Of a stretch of DNA of 22,729 bases, positions 1-7,040 are shown in pieces. Numbering within the stretch: position 1 is the first letter of the stretch; each line of letters begins with the position of its first letter. Both the position numbers and the translations under genes were made by a program. The DNA is from UBA5734 sp964499985 (GTDB lineage Bacteria > Bacillota > Clostridia > Saccharofermentanales > UBA5734), in NCBI GenBank assembly GCA_964499985.1, contig CAZCMX010000035.1:1-22729 (forward strand), given 5' to 3'. Under the pieces are notes generated by a model that was not told the DNA's origin, searched no databases, and saw only the letters and a list, made by a program, of their open reading frames with translations.

Positions 1-1251
1 TTCAACCGCAAGCAGCAGATTGAATCCGGGGAATCGATCACCGGTGTCCTGGAGATCATGCCGGATGGCTATGGATTTTTGCGTCGCGACAATTACCTCC
101 AGGGCGCCAAGGATGCCTATGTTCCGCCGCAATACATCCGGCGCTTCAACCTGAGACCCGGCGACCTGATCACCGGTCCGTGCAAGAAGCAGCGTGACAA
201 TGACCGCTACCAGGCCTTGCTCTATATCAAGGAGGTCAATGGCCAGACCCCGGACAAGATGATCCGCCGGCCACATTTTGACCGCCTGACACCGATCTAC
301 CCAGATGAGCGCTATATCCTGGAGACCGCCCGCAACGAGCTGTCCACCCGGATCATCGACCTGGTGGCTCCGATCGGCAAAGGCCAGCGCGGCATGATTG
401 TCTCACCGCCCAAAGCCGGCAAGACGATCCTTTTGCAAAAAATTGCCAATGCCATCAGCACCAATAACCCAGATGTCAAACTCATCGTCCTTTTGATCGA
501 CGAACGTCCGGAAGAAGTCACGGATATGCAGCGCTCGATCAATGGCGAAGTCGTATTCTCGACCTTTGACAAGACCCCGGAAAACCATGTCAAGGTGACC
601 GAGCTGGTCCTTGAACGCGCCATGCGCCTGGTCGAGCTCAAGCAGGATGTCGTCATCCTGCTCGACAGCATGACCCGCCTGGCCCGGGCTTACAACCTGA
701 CCATCACGCCGACCGGCCGCACCTTGTCCGGCGGCCTTGATCCGGGAGCCCTGTATGGCCCGAAACGCTTCTTTGGCGCCGCCCGCAACATTGAGAACGG
801 CGGCAGCCTGACCATAATCGCCACGTCCCTGATTGAAACCGGCTCACGCATGGATGAAGTCATTTTCGAAGAATTCAAGGGGACCGGCAATATGGAGGTC
901 TACCTTGACCGCAAGCTCTCGGAAAAACGCATTTTCCCGGCCATCGATATCAACCGCTCCGGGACGCGGCGTGAAGAGCTCCTGCTTACGGACAAAGAAC
1001 TCGATGCCGTCTGGACGATCCGCAAAGCATTCGGCCAGCTCGATACGGCAGCCGTCACCGAGACCATCATCAACCTGCTCCTGAAGACCCAGAACAACCA
1101 GCAATTCATCTCCTCGATCAATGTGTCGTTCAACGACAAAAATGTCTTCGAAGCCATGCGTGGCAGCCGGCCCAGCCAGAGCAACGGCAATGCGCCATCA
1201 TCTGGTGGCTCCGGCAATAACCGCCGCAATTATGAACGAGACAATGATTGA
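1..1251 (+). CDS. rho: Transcription termination factor Rho, 5' end outside window
   Basis: Rho is a hexameric RNA-dependent ATPase helicase that releases transcripts from RNA polymerase. The frame is open from base 1 and the usual N-terminal part is missing, so the gene starts upstream; 416 residues are visible. Counted from the Met at base 58, the RNA-binding cold-shock-like domain is seen as GYGFLR and YIRRFNLRPGD. The P-loop PPKAGKT is at residues 117-123 and DERPEEVTDM at about 148-157. The Q/R-loop regions follow as LLDSMTRLARAYN, SGGLDPGAL and EEFKGTGNMEV. The match to the family is near-continuous. The C-terminus ends in a short Ser/Gly/Asn-rich tail (about 30 residues) beyond the ATPase core. 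The stop codon overlaps the -35 box of the rpmE promoter. Identity is certain; the true start is not visible. Confidence 0.97.
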   Translation, partial: FNRKQQIESGESITGVLEIMPDGYGFLRRDNYLQGAKDAYVPPQYIRRFNLRPGDLITGPCKKQRDNDRYQALLYIKEVNGQTPDKMIRRPHFDRLTPIYPDERYILETARNELSTRIIDLVAPIGKGQRGMIVSPPKAGKTILLQKIANAISTNNPDVKLIVLLIDERPEEVTDMQRSINGEVVFSTFDKTPENHVKVTELVLERAMRLVELKQDVVILLDSMTRLARAYNLTITPTGRTLSGGLDPGALYGPKRFFGAARNIENGGSLTIIATSLIETGSRMDEVIFEEFKGTGNMEVYLDRKLSEKRIFPAIDINRSGTRREELLLTDKELDAVWTIRKAFGQLDTAAVTETIINLLLKTQNNQQFISSINVSFNDKNVFEAMRGSRPSQSNGNAPSSGGSGNNRRNYERDND

Positions 1252-1276
1252 CACTTGACAGGAGATCGGGTACTAT
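1248..1276 (+). promoter_or_regulatory. Sigma-A-type promoter for rpmE
   Basis: A perfect -35 box TTGACA (1248-1253) is separated by 17 bases from TACTAT (1271-1276). The -35 box overlaps the rho stop codon. A second TTGACA lies 1 base further on (1255-1260) but has no well-spaced -10 box. Predicted transcription start is near 1283. Confidence 0.75.
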
Positions 1277-1282
1277 TATTTG

Positions 1283-1364
1283 GCATGTTCCATTTTGGTG
1301 CAGCATACGTGTCTGGGGCCCTGTGGCCTGATACGCGCTGTATCCCATGAAGAGGTGAAAGCAA
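1283..1364 (+). promoter_or_regulatory. rpmE 5' leader with small hairpins
   Basis: About 80 bases lie between the predicted start of transcription and the rpmE ATG. They can form a hairpin GATAC-GCGCT-GTATC (1330-1344), preceded by a GGCC-CTGT-GGCC hairpin. A GAGGTGA ribosome-binding site follows at about 1352-1358. L31 autoregulatory leaders are known in several bacterial groups. Whether this leader is one of them is inference only. Confidence 0.3.
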
Positions 1365-1565
1365 ATGAAAGACGGCATCCATCCGAAGTACGGCAAGACC
1401 GTCATCAAGTGTGCCTGCGGCGAGACCTTCGAGTCTGGCTCGGTCAAGGACAACTTGCATGTCGATGTCTGCTCGAAATGTCACCCGTTCTACACGGGCA
1501 AGCAGAAGCTGGTCGATACCGGCGGCCGCGTCGACAAGTTCAAGAAGCGCATGGCGCAGAAGTAA
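1365..1565 (+). CDS. rpmE: 50S ribosomal protein L31 (zinc-binding type)
   Basis: L31 is a 66-residue protein of the large subunit that bridges to the 30S head. The sequence has the C+ (zinc) form: KCACGETFESGS near the N-terminus and CSKCHPFYTG in the middle. The four likely zinc ligands are C16, C18, C36 and C39. The length equals that of the Bacillus RpmE type. The start is supported by GAGGTGA 7 bases upstream. The gene has its own promoter at the end of rho and is followed 13 bases later by a strong terminator, so it is probably transcribed alone or as the end of the rho unit. Because it is the zinc form, a zinc-free paralogue may exist elsewhere; none is seen here. Confidence 0.97.
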   Translation: MKDGIHPKYGKTVIKCACGETFESGSVKDNLHVDVCSKCHPFYTGKQKLVDTGGRVDKFKKRMAQK

Positions 1566-1578
1566 GACTTCAGACCAG

Positions 1579-1613
1579 AGGGAGGCAGGCGGTGGCAAGC
1601 CTCCCTTTTGTTT
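1579..1613 (+). terminator. Rho-independent terminator after rpmE
   Basis: The stem AGGGAGGC (1579-1586) pairs with GCCTCCCT (1599-1606) over a 12-base loop, followed by TTTGTTT. Confidence 0.85.
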
Positions 1614-1642
1614 ATCCACGATGATCACCAGCTTGAGGATTT

Positions 1643-2758
1643 ATGAAAAAAAGTACAACCGATAATCAACCTGCAGCTCCCGTCTGCCAGAAGAAAACGA
1701 CCATCGGCGGCCAGGCCCTGATTGAAGGCCTGATGATGATTGGCCCGGACAAAAAGGTCATGGCCGTCAGAAAGCCGGATGGCTCGATTTATCTGGAAGA
1801 ACTGCCGATGACCCGCTGGACCGGCCTGGCCAATCTTCTGTTTATCCGTGGTTCCGTGCGCCTGTTCCGCCAGCTCGTCACCGGCACCAAGGCGTTGCTG
1901 CGTTCCGCAGAGCTCCTGGACGAGGCCTCAGAGCCCGCCTCCGCCGCTCCGCCCGCGCCGGACACCGCCGCTGAAGATCAGTCTGCTGCGCAGGGCCTTA
2001 CCGCATCGCAGGGTCAAACCGCATCGCAGGTCCAAGCCGCTGCGAACCCAAAACCTGGCTCCTTCAAGGCCTGGCGGGAAAACCTCAGCCAGCGGATCGA
2101 CCATTTCCTGACCCACCACTCCGAGGTCATGCTCTACCTGTCTGCCATCGGCGGCATCTTGTTCAGCGTCGTTTTGTTCATCCTGTTGCCGAACCTACTG
2201 GCCAGTGGCATCAGTCATCTGACTGGCATCGGCGCCGATACCGGGCGTTCGGCCGCAATCCTGAAGAATCTGATTGAAGGCGTGATCCGGATTGTCATCT
2301 TTGTTGGCTATCTGGTTCTGGCTTCCCGCATGAGTGAAATCCAGCGCGTCTGGATGTATCATGGGGCTGAGCACAAGACGATTGCCTGCTATGAGGCCCA
2401 GATGCCCCTGACTGTCGAGAATGCGCGCCAGTTCAGTCGCTTCCATCCCCGCTGCGGGACTTCCTTCATGTTCATTGTCATTCTGGTCAGCATTGTGGTC
2501 TTTTCCCTGGTTGGCTGGTGGAACCCCTGGATCAATCTGGCGATCCGCTTCATCCTGGTCCCTGTGGTGGCAGGAATTGCCTATGAAATCATCCGTCTGG
2601 CCGGCCGTTACAGCAATCCGGTCACCCGGGCAGTTTCTGTGCCTGGCTTGTGGCTGCAGCGCTTGACGACTGCAGAACCCAGTGACAGCATGCTCGAGGT
2701 CGCCATCGCCGCCATGGTAGCGGTCATCCCCGAAGAATCCGGCCGCGACCAGTGGTAA
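1643..2758 (+). CDS. DUF1385 family membrane protein (YqhQ-like)
   Basis: This 371-residue protein belongs to the DUF1385 family, commonly encoded beside rpmE, prfA and prmC in Firmicutes and of unproven function. Visible family motifs are GGQALIEGLMM (22-32), YHGAEHKTI (239-247) and HPRCGTSF (268-275). The conserved His, Glu and Cys residues make a metal site plausible. Hydrophobic segments lie at about 163-190, 213-228, 276-292 and 296-315, so it is an integral membrane protein. Residues about 95-138 form an Ala/Pro/Gln-rich linker with repeated TASQ units, which looks like a lineage-specific insertion before the first membrane segment. The start follows TTGAGGA. The stop lies 11 bases before prmC, so the two are probably cotranscribed. 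Function is unknown. Confidence 0.85.
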   Translation: MKKSTTDNQPAAPVCQKKTTIGGQALIEGLMMIGPDKKVMAVRKPDGSIYLEELPMTRWTGLANLLFIRGSVRLFRQLVTGTKALLRSAELLDEASEPASAAPPAPDTAAEDQSAAQGLTASQGQTASQVQAAANPKPGSFKAWRENLSQRIDHFLTHHSEVMLYLSAIGGILFSVVLFILLPNLLASGISHLTGIGADTGRSAAILKNLIEGVIRIVIFVGYLVLASRMSEIQRVWMYHGAEHKTIACYEAQMPLTVENARQFSRFHPRCGTSFMFIVILVSIVVFSLVGWWNPWINLAIRFILVPVVAGIAYEIIRLAGRYSNPVTRAVSVPGLWLQRLTTAEPSDSMLEVAIAAMVAVIPEESGRDQW

Positions 2759-2769
2759 GCTGAGCCGGC

Positions 2770-3657
2770 ATGGAAACCGTAGGTGAATGGCTAAAAGGCC
2801 TGCGCCTTGCCTTGGCAAGAAACGGGGTCGAAGCGGCCCGCCAGGAAGCGGCCCTGCTGCTTTCCGCCCGTTGCGGGCTGTCGCTGGCCAGGATATACAG
2901 CCATCCGGAACAACCGGTCACCTCGGTTCAGGCCGATCAATTGCATGAGGATTTGCGCCGCCGTCTGGAGCATGAGCCTCTGGCCTATATTCTGGGCCAG
3001 GCGCCCTTTTATGGCCTTGAGTTTGCAGTCGGTCCGGGTGTCCTGATTCCCAGAGCCGATTCGGAACGCCTGGTTGAGGTGGCCCTGGAACAGATTGAGG
3101 CGCATTTCCCGCCAGAACAGTGCCTCAATATTCTCGACACTTGTGCAGGCAGCGGCTGTGTCGGGATCAGTGTGGCTATCCATCTCCAGGCAAAAAAGAG
3201 ACCTTTCGTCCTTGACTTGGTTGAATGGGATGCCACTGCCATCTCTTATGTCCGGGCCAATGTCGAGCGGCACCAGCTGGCGCAACATGCATTTGTCTGG
3301 CAGGCGGACCTGTGGCCCGATCCCATCCTGACCGGGCGCGGCCATTATGATGTGATTACGGCCAATCCGCCTTATATTACCCGGTCGGAAATTCCCGGCC
3401 TGATGCCCGATGTCCGCTGTTTTGAACCCTGGCTGGCTCTAGATGGTGGCTCGGATGGCTTGGATTTCTACCGCCGCCTGACCGGAACCGCTGGCCAATA
3501 TCTGGCAAGACCCGGCCTGCTTCTTTTTGAGCATGGCTTCGACCAAGCCCAGGCCGTGGACCAATTATGTGCGGTGGCAGGCTTTCAAGACCGGCTCGCC
3601 GTCTATGACTATGGTGGCCATCCCCGGGTCACGGGCGGCTGGCTGCAGGAATCATAA
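2770..3657 (+). CDS. prmC: Release factor glutamine methyltransferase PrmC
   Basis: PrmC uses S-adenosylmethionine to methylate the Gln of the GGQ motif in release factors RF1 and RF2. The 295-residue protein has the usual N-terminal helical domain (about 1-85, with EPLAYILGQAPFYG) and VLIPRADSE (91-99). The SAM-binding loop is LDTCAGSGCVGI (122-133), and the catalytic NPPY at 199-202 holds the substrate glutamine. PWLALDGGSDGLDFYR is also typical. It is the second gene after DUF1385, with an 11-base gap. In many Firmicutes prfA (RF1) sits directly upstream; here DUF1385 takes that place and no prfA is present in the window. N5-glutamine methyltransferase activity is well supported by NPPY and the domain order. 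Confidence 0.95.
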   Translation: METVGEWLKGLRLALARNGVEAARQEAALLLSARCGLSLARIYSHPEQPVTSVQADQLHEDLRRRLEHEPLAYILGQAPFYGLEFAVGPGVLIPRADSERLVEVALEQIEAHFPPEQCLNILDTCAGSGCVGISVAIHLQAKKRPFVLDLVEWDATAISYVRANVERHQLAQHAFVWQADLWPDPILTGRGHYDVITANPPYITRSEIPGLMPDVRCFEPWLALDGGSDGLDFYRRLTGTAGQYLARPGLLLFEHGFDQAQAVDQLCAVAGFQDRLAVYDYGGHPRVTGGWLQES

Positions 3658-3722
3658 GACCTGCCGGGCCCATTCTCGGCTTTGCCTGGCCCCAATAACC
3701 ACCTCAAGAAGGGGGAGCATCG

Positions 3723-3938
3723 ATGCCTGCGCGTTTCAATTTATATCCCTTTGCAGTTGGCGAAATCCTGCTTTTGAAAAAGAAGCATCCCTGTGGCAGC
3801 GACCGCTGGCGTGTCGACCGTGTGGGTGCGGATATTGGCTGCACCTGCCTCGGTTGCAGCCATTTTCATGTCTGGCCGCGGCGCCTGCTGGAAAAAGCTC
3901 TGAAGGCCATTGTGGAAAGCCCATCAACGAAGCCCTGA
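3723..3938 (+). CDS. DUF951 family small protein
   Basis: This is a 71-residue conserved protein of the DUF951 family, found widely in Firmicutes and of unknown function. Characteristic residues are KKKHPCGSDRWRVDRVGADI followed by CTCLGC and a WPRRLLEKALK end. Three cysteines (HPCG and CLGC regions) suggest a small metal-binding or nucleic-acid-binding fold, but this is inference. The start is set by a very strong AAGGGGGAG ribosome-binding site 6 bases upstream. A 65-base gap separates it from prmC, with no convincing promoter, so it may be the last gene of that unit. A bidirectional terminator follows 31 bases later. Confidence 0.85.
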   Translation: MPARFNLYPFAVGEILLLKKKHPCGSDRWRVDRVGADIGCTCLGCSHFHVWPRRLLEKALKAIVESPSTKP

Positions 3939-3969
3939 ATTCATACTGATCGCCAGAGAGTCCCAATCA

Positions 3970-4009
3970 AAAAGCCATCTTCGATTCAATCAAACCGAAG
4001 ATGGCTTTT
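3970..4009. terminator. Bidirectional terminator between DUF951 gene and ilvC
   Basis: A perfect 14-bp stem pairs AAAAGCCATCTTCG (3970-3983) with CGAAGATGGCTTTT (3996-4009) across a 12-base loop. The A-run and T-run at its ends let it serve both convergent transcription units. Confidence 0.92.
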
Positions 4010-4056
4010 GCTTGTGATTATCAGAGCGGGTCGATGGTGTGAGCGGGTCCTGAGAC

Positions 4057-5058
4057 TCAGACTTCGATTTCGTTGTTCCAGCTCATCATGGCGCGCAGCT
4101 CGCGACCGACTTGTTCGACCTGGTGCTCGGTTTCGAGGCGGCGACGGGAAAGGAAATTGGGACGACCGGCCTGGTTCTCGAGGATCCAGTTGCGGGCAAA
4201 GACACCTTCCTGGATTTCCTTCAGGACTTGGCGCATTTCGTTCTTGGTCGCATCGGTGATGATGCGGCGGCCAACCATATAGTCGCCGTATTCGGCAGTA
4301 TCGCTGACCGAGTAGCGCATCAGGGTCAGGCCGCCCTGGGCGATCATGTCGACAATCAGCTTGACTTCGTGGACACATTCATAATAAGCATTTTCCGGAT
4401 CATAGCCTGCTTCGACGAGAACCTCAAAGCCTGCTTTCATCAGCTCGGCAACGCCACCGCAGAGGACGGCCTGCTCACCGAACAGATCGGTTTCGGTTTC
4501 TTCGCGGAAGGTGGTGCCCAGAAGGCCGCCGCGGGCACAGCCAATGCCATAGCCATAGTCAAAGGCCTTGTCCTGGGCTTTGCCGGTCGCATCCTGATAG
4601 ACGGCGAACAGACCGGGCACGCCACGGCCCTGCTGGTACTGGAAGCGGACCGTATGGCCGGGACCCTTGGGGGCGACGAGGATGACATCAACGTCAGCCG
4701 GCGGCACAATGCGGTTGAAGTGGATATTGAAACCATGGGCGAAGGCCAGTGTCTTGCCAGCGGTCAGGTGTGGCTTGATGCTCTTTTCATAGAGCTCGGG
4801 CTGCTTCTCGTCATTGATCAGGATCATGATCAGATCGGCCATGGCTGCAGCATCGGCGGCAGTGGCAACCTTCAGGCCGGCGGCTTCGGCCTTGGCCCAG
4901 GATTTGCTGCCTTCATACAGGCCTACGACCACATTGAAACCGCTCTCATGCAGGTTAAGGGCATGCGCATGACCCTGGCTGCCATAACCAATGATCGCAA
5001 TGGTCTTGCCGTCGAGGGCGTGGGTGCGGCATTCGTCAATTTTGTAGATTTTCTTCAT
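4057..5058 (-). CDS. ilvC: Ketol-acid reductoisomerase (class I)
   Basis: IlvC converts acetolactate or acetohydroxybutyrate to the dihydroxy-acid in valine, leucine and isoleucine synthesis, using Mg2+ and NAD(P)H. The 333-residue protein has the class I (short) length. The Rossmann motif is GYGSQGHAHALNL (24-36). The cofactor loop reads LYEGSKSW (47-54), with Tyr-Glu where strongly NADPH-specific enzymes usually carry Arg. The knotted C-domain has the metal ligands D191 and E195 in DLFGEQ, and E231 in CVHEVKLIVDM. The start is supported by AAGGAGG 7 bases upstream. It lies 101 bases downstream of ilvN on the same strand, and the two are likely cotranscribed. ilvB and ilvD are not in the window. 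Confidence 0.97.
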   Translation of the reverse strand: MKKIYKIDECRTHALDGKTIAIIGYGSQGHAHALNLHESGFNVVVGLYEGSKSWAKAEAAGLKVATAADAAAMADLIMILINDEKQPELYEKSIKPHLTAGKTLAFAHGFNIHFNRIVPPADVDVILVAPKGPGHTVRFQYQQGRGVPGLFAVYQDATGKAQDKAFDYGYGIGCARGGLLGTTFREETETDLFGEQAVLCGGVAELMKAGFEVLVEAGYDPENAYYECVHEVKLIVDMIAQGGLTLMRYSVSDTAEYGDYMVGRRIITDATKNEMRQVLKEIQEGVFARNWILENQAGRPNFLSRRRLETEHQVEQVGRELRAMMSWNNEIEV

Positions 5059-5159
5059 GATCTAGCCTCCTTGGCAAATACTTGGGATATACCCATAGAT
5101 TTTGGAATATCTGGTCTGTTTGAAAAAATGAGAGCCTGTCCAGAGATCTGGCGATCGGA

Positions 5160-5666
5160 TCAGTTGTTTTGAACCTCGACATTCATGCAGAGCTCGCCCC
5201 GCTCGATGGCAATGGTGCCAGTGCGCACCAGCTCGAGGATGCCATAGGGCTCGAGCAGCTCCTGCAGGGCTTTGATTTTACTGTCATGGCCGGTCAGCTC
5301 GATCGTCAGTGTGGTCGGAGACACATCGATGACATGGCCACGGAAGATATCGGCAACCTGCAGGATCTCGCCGCGGTTTTCCGGTTTGCAGCGGACTTTG
5401 ACAAAGACCAGCTCGCGAGAGAAGTGGTCGGATGGGGTCAGGTGACGGACGATCAGGACATCCGGCAGCTTATGTAATTGCTTGGTGATCTGGTCGACCA
5501 GGCGTTGATCGCCGTCAACTGTGATGGAAATCCGGGAAATGGCAGGATTCTGGGTGGTTCCGACTGCCAGGCTCTCGATATTGAATCCGCGGCGGGCAAA
5601 AAGGTTCGTCACGCGGGTCAGGACACCGGAGCGGTTTTCAACCAGAACGGATAAGCTTTGCAGCAT
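5160..5666 (-). CDS. ilvN: Acetolactate synthase small (regulatory) subunit
   Basis: IlvN is the regulatory subunit of acetohydroxyacid synthase and carries valine feedback control of the catalytic IlvB subunit. The 168-residue protein has an N-terminal ACT domain (about 1-75, starting LSVLVENRSGVLTRVTNLF and continuing RRGFNIESLAVG). A C-terminal acetolactate-synthase small-subunit domain follows (about 85-160, with RELVFVKV, ADIFRGHVIDV and GHDSKI). The start follows GGAGG with a 7-base spacer. A weak promoter, TTGCCC-N18-TAATTT, can be read just upstream on the minus strand. The catalytic partner ilvB usually precedes ilvN, but mscL lies there instead, so IlvB must be encoded elsewhere. 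The leader between the mscL terminator and ilvN is under 100 bases, too short for a classical T-box. Confidence 0.95.
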   Translation of the reverse strand: MLQSLSVLVENRSGVLTRVTNLFARRGFNIESLAVGTTQNPAISRISITVDGDQRLVDQITKQLHKLPDVLIVRHLTPSDHFSRELVFVKVRCKPENRGEILQVADIFRGHVIDVSPTTLTIELTGHDSKIKALQELLEPYGILELVRTGTIAIERGELCMNVEVQNN

Positions 5667-5756
5667 CTTCTGACCTCCAATTTTACTGTTCCATCAAATT
5701 AGCATGTTTGACAGCTGCGGGGCAACTGCTTTGGTCAAGTGGTTTAAAAACGACCA

Positions 5757-5792
5757 GAAAAAGTGACGCCCGCAAGGGCTGGCCTGCGGGCG
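5757..5792 (-). terminator. Terminator after mscL
   Basis: Read on the minus strand, CGCCCGCA (5785-5792) pairs with TGCGGGCG (5767-5774) over a 10-base loop. A TTTTT run follows within 5 bases. It separates mscL from ilvN. Confidence 0.75.
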
Positions 5793-5824
5793 GCTGGAAT
5801 TGGTCTGCAGATGGGTAAAGCCGT

Positions 5825-6238
5825 TTACTTTTTCAACAGATCGCGAATTTCTTCGAGCAGCACCACATCGTCCGGCTTTGCTGCTGGTGCAGCAGGCTCC
5901 GGGGGTTTTTCCATCTTGGCCCGCATCTTGTTGATGGCTTTGACCACCAAGAAAATGGAGAACCCGATCAGAATGAAGTTGATTATGACCTGGATCAGCT
6001 TGCCATAGCCAATGGCGACCTCAGGCTTGATGATTTCACCATTTTCCAGGACTGCCGCAGCCAGTATGATTTTCAAATCGACAAAACTGATTCCGGCGGT
6101 GGCAAAGCCGATGATCGGCATAATGATGTCATTGACCAGGCTGGTGACAATCGCCCCGAAGGCAGAACCCATGACCAGGCCGACAGCCAGGTCGATCACA
6201 TTGCCGCGAATCATAAATTTCTTGAATTCACCGATCAT
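5825..6238 (-). CDS. mscL: Large-conductance mechanosensitive channel MscL
   Basis: MscL is a homopentameric membrane channel that opens under high membrane tension and protects against osmotic downshock. The 137-residue protein has the family start (FKKFMIRGNVIDLAVGLV), with the first membrane helix carrying the Gly/Ala-rich pore residues GSAFGAIVTSLVND. A periplasmic loop follows (about 50-75), then the second membrane helix (about 82-105) and the C-terminal cytoplasmic helix LLEEIRDLLKK. A short Pro/Ala linker (about 110-120) joins the last two. The start is supported by AAGGAG 9 bases upstream. It has terminators on both sides and so appears monocistronic; I found no good promoter consensus upstream. 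Confidence 0.96.
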   Translation of the reverse strand: MIGEFKKFMIRGNVIDLAVGLVMGSAFGAIVTSLVNDIIMPIIGFATAGISFVDLKIILAAAVLENGEIIKPEVAIGYGKLIQVIINFILIGFSIFLVVKAINKMRAKMEKPPEPAAPAAKPDDVVLLEEIRDLLKK

Positions 6239-6288
6239 AATGGCACACTCCTTTTAAAATATTGGGATTTTCATATAGTTTTTCTCTT

Positions 6289-6319
6289 GAAAACTGGGGC
6301 CCCGCCAAGGTGCCCCAGT
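6289..6319 (-). terminator. Terminator after the P-loop gene
   Basis: On the minus strand ACTGGGGC (6312-6319) pairs with GCCCCAGT (6293-6300) over an 11-base loop, followed by a TTTT run. It separates the small P-loop gene from mscL. Confidence 0.7.
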
Positions 6320-6376
6320 CATCTGGACGGAATGATAAAATTAATGGCAGACGTATGAAGAGAAGCGACCGAACAA

Positions 6377-6787
6377 TCAGCAATACTGGCGGATGCCTTC
6401 TGGCAGGGTGGCCGGGTCCGCAGAAAGAATGATCGTCGCGTTCAGGTTGTTCTTGACTGAGAATTCTTCGAGATCACGCAGGAATTTTTCCAAGTGAGCC
6501 AGGTCGGAATCTTGGGCGACCTTGGTAATCGAGTCGACATAGAGGTGAGTGAGGTCGAAATCTTCGGCATAGATGCCGGCGATGAAGGCGAGCAGCTCGC
6601 GATAGCCTTGGACGGGATATTCGAGGATGTCAATCAGGCGAATTTTGTACTTGACCATCCGGTTGAGTCGGCCGCCATATTCGATGCAGACCACATCTGC
6701 GGCGTCATTGTAGGCCTGGGCGTTCAGCTCGTCGACCAGCTGGCTGGTCTTGCCGCTGCCCTTGCCACCCACTATTACCTTGACCAT
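6377..6787 (-). CDS. Small P-loop ATP/GTP-binding protein, function unknown
   Basis: A protein of about 136 residues starting MVKVIVGGKGSGKT, a clear Walker A motif at the very N-terminus. LYVDSI, at about two thirds of the length, has the hhhhD pattern of a Walker B strand. NATIILSADP near the end resembles the next core strand of P-loop NTPases. I do not recognise a named family; small proteins like this in Clostridia are usually called ATP-binding proteins. It is too short for a full AAA+ or kinase fold with a lid. The frame has an ATG two codons earlier (6793), but AAGGGAG sits 8 bases before the ATG at 6787 and would be too close to the other. It has its own terminator and appears monocistronic. 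Function is not inferred. Confidence 0.75.
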   Translation of the reverse strand: MVKVIVGGKGSGKTSQLVDELNAQAYNDAADVVCIEYGGRLNRMVKYKIRLIDILEYPVQGYRELLAFIAGIYAEDFDLTHLYVDSITKVAQDSDLAHLEKFLRDLEEFSVKNNLNATIILSADPATLPEGIRQYC

Positions 6788-6850
6788 AAGCATCTCTCCC
6801 TTGACTGTTTATTCTGTCGCCAGATGCTCTGAGTGTTCTGGCTTACAGCC

Positions 6851-6879
6851 ATTGTAACCCAACGTGCGCCGGAAAAGAA
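6851..6879 (-). promoter_or_regulatory. Possible promoter of the P-loop gene
   Basis: On the minus strand TACAAT (6851-6856) is a good -10 box. The best -35 at 17 bases is TTCTTT (6874-6879), which is weak. The leader to the start codon would be about 55-60 bases. Confidence 0.35.
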
Positions 6880-6916
6880 AGACCTTGACAAAGAGAATGG
6901 AAAAGACCTAGCCTCG

Positions 6917-6940
6917 CCGCTGGTGCAGCGGGGAAGGGGT
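6917..6940 (+). repeat. Palindrome plus G-rich flank, REP-like, cut by N gap
   Basis: CCGCTG-GTG-CAGCGG (6917-6931) is a hairpin followed directly by GGAAGGGGT. The 12 bases CGGGGAAGGGGT (6929-6940) are identical to part of every 52-bp repeat unit at 22549-22729, where they also follow a palindrome. The N gap starts at the next base. Confidence 0.45.
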
Positions 6941-7040
6941 NNNNNNNNNNNNNNNNNNNNNNNNNNNNNNNNNNNNNNNNNNNNNNNNNNNNNNNNNNNN
7001 NNNNNNNNNNNNNNNNNNNNNNNNNNNNNNNNNNNNNNNN
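6941..7040. other. Assembly gap (100 N)
   Basis: Exactly 100 N between a REP-like element and a tandem repeat array. The round length indicates a placeholder, so the real distance is unknown. The surrounding stretch from 6788 to 7316 holds no gene that I can support. Confidence 0.95.

Noticed and set aside
1255..1283. Second rpmE promoter from the TTGACA at 1255
   Set aside because: The only good -10 (TATTAT at 1274) is 13 bases away, too short; the TTGACA at 1248 with a 17-base spacer is better.
4111..5172. 353-codon open frame on the plus strand
   Set aside because: Antisense of ilvC, whose motifs are unambiguous on the minus strand.
5667..5756. T-box or leucine/valine leader ahead of ilvN
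   Set aside because: Fewer than 100 bases are available after the mscL terminator, and no specifier hairpin or antiterminator motif was seen.
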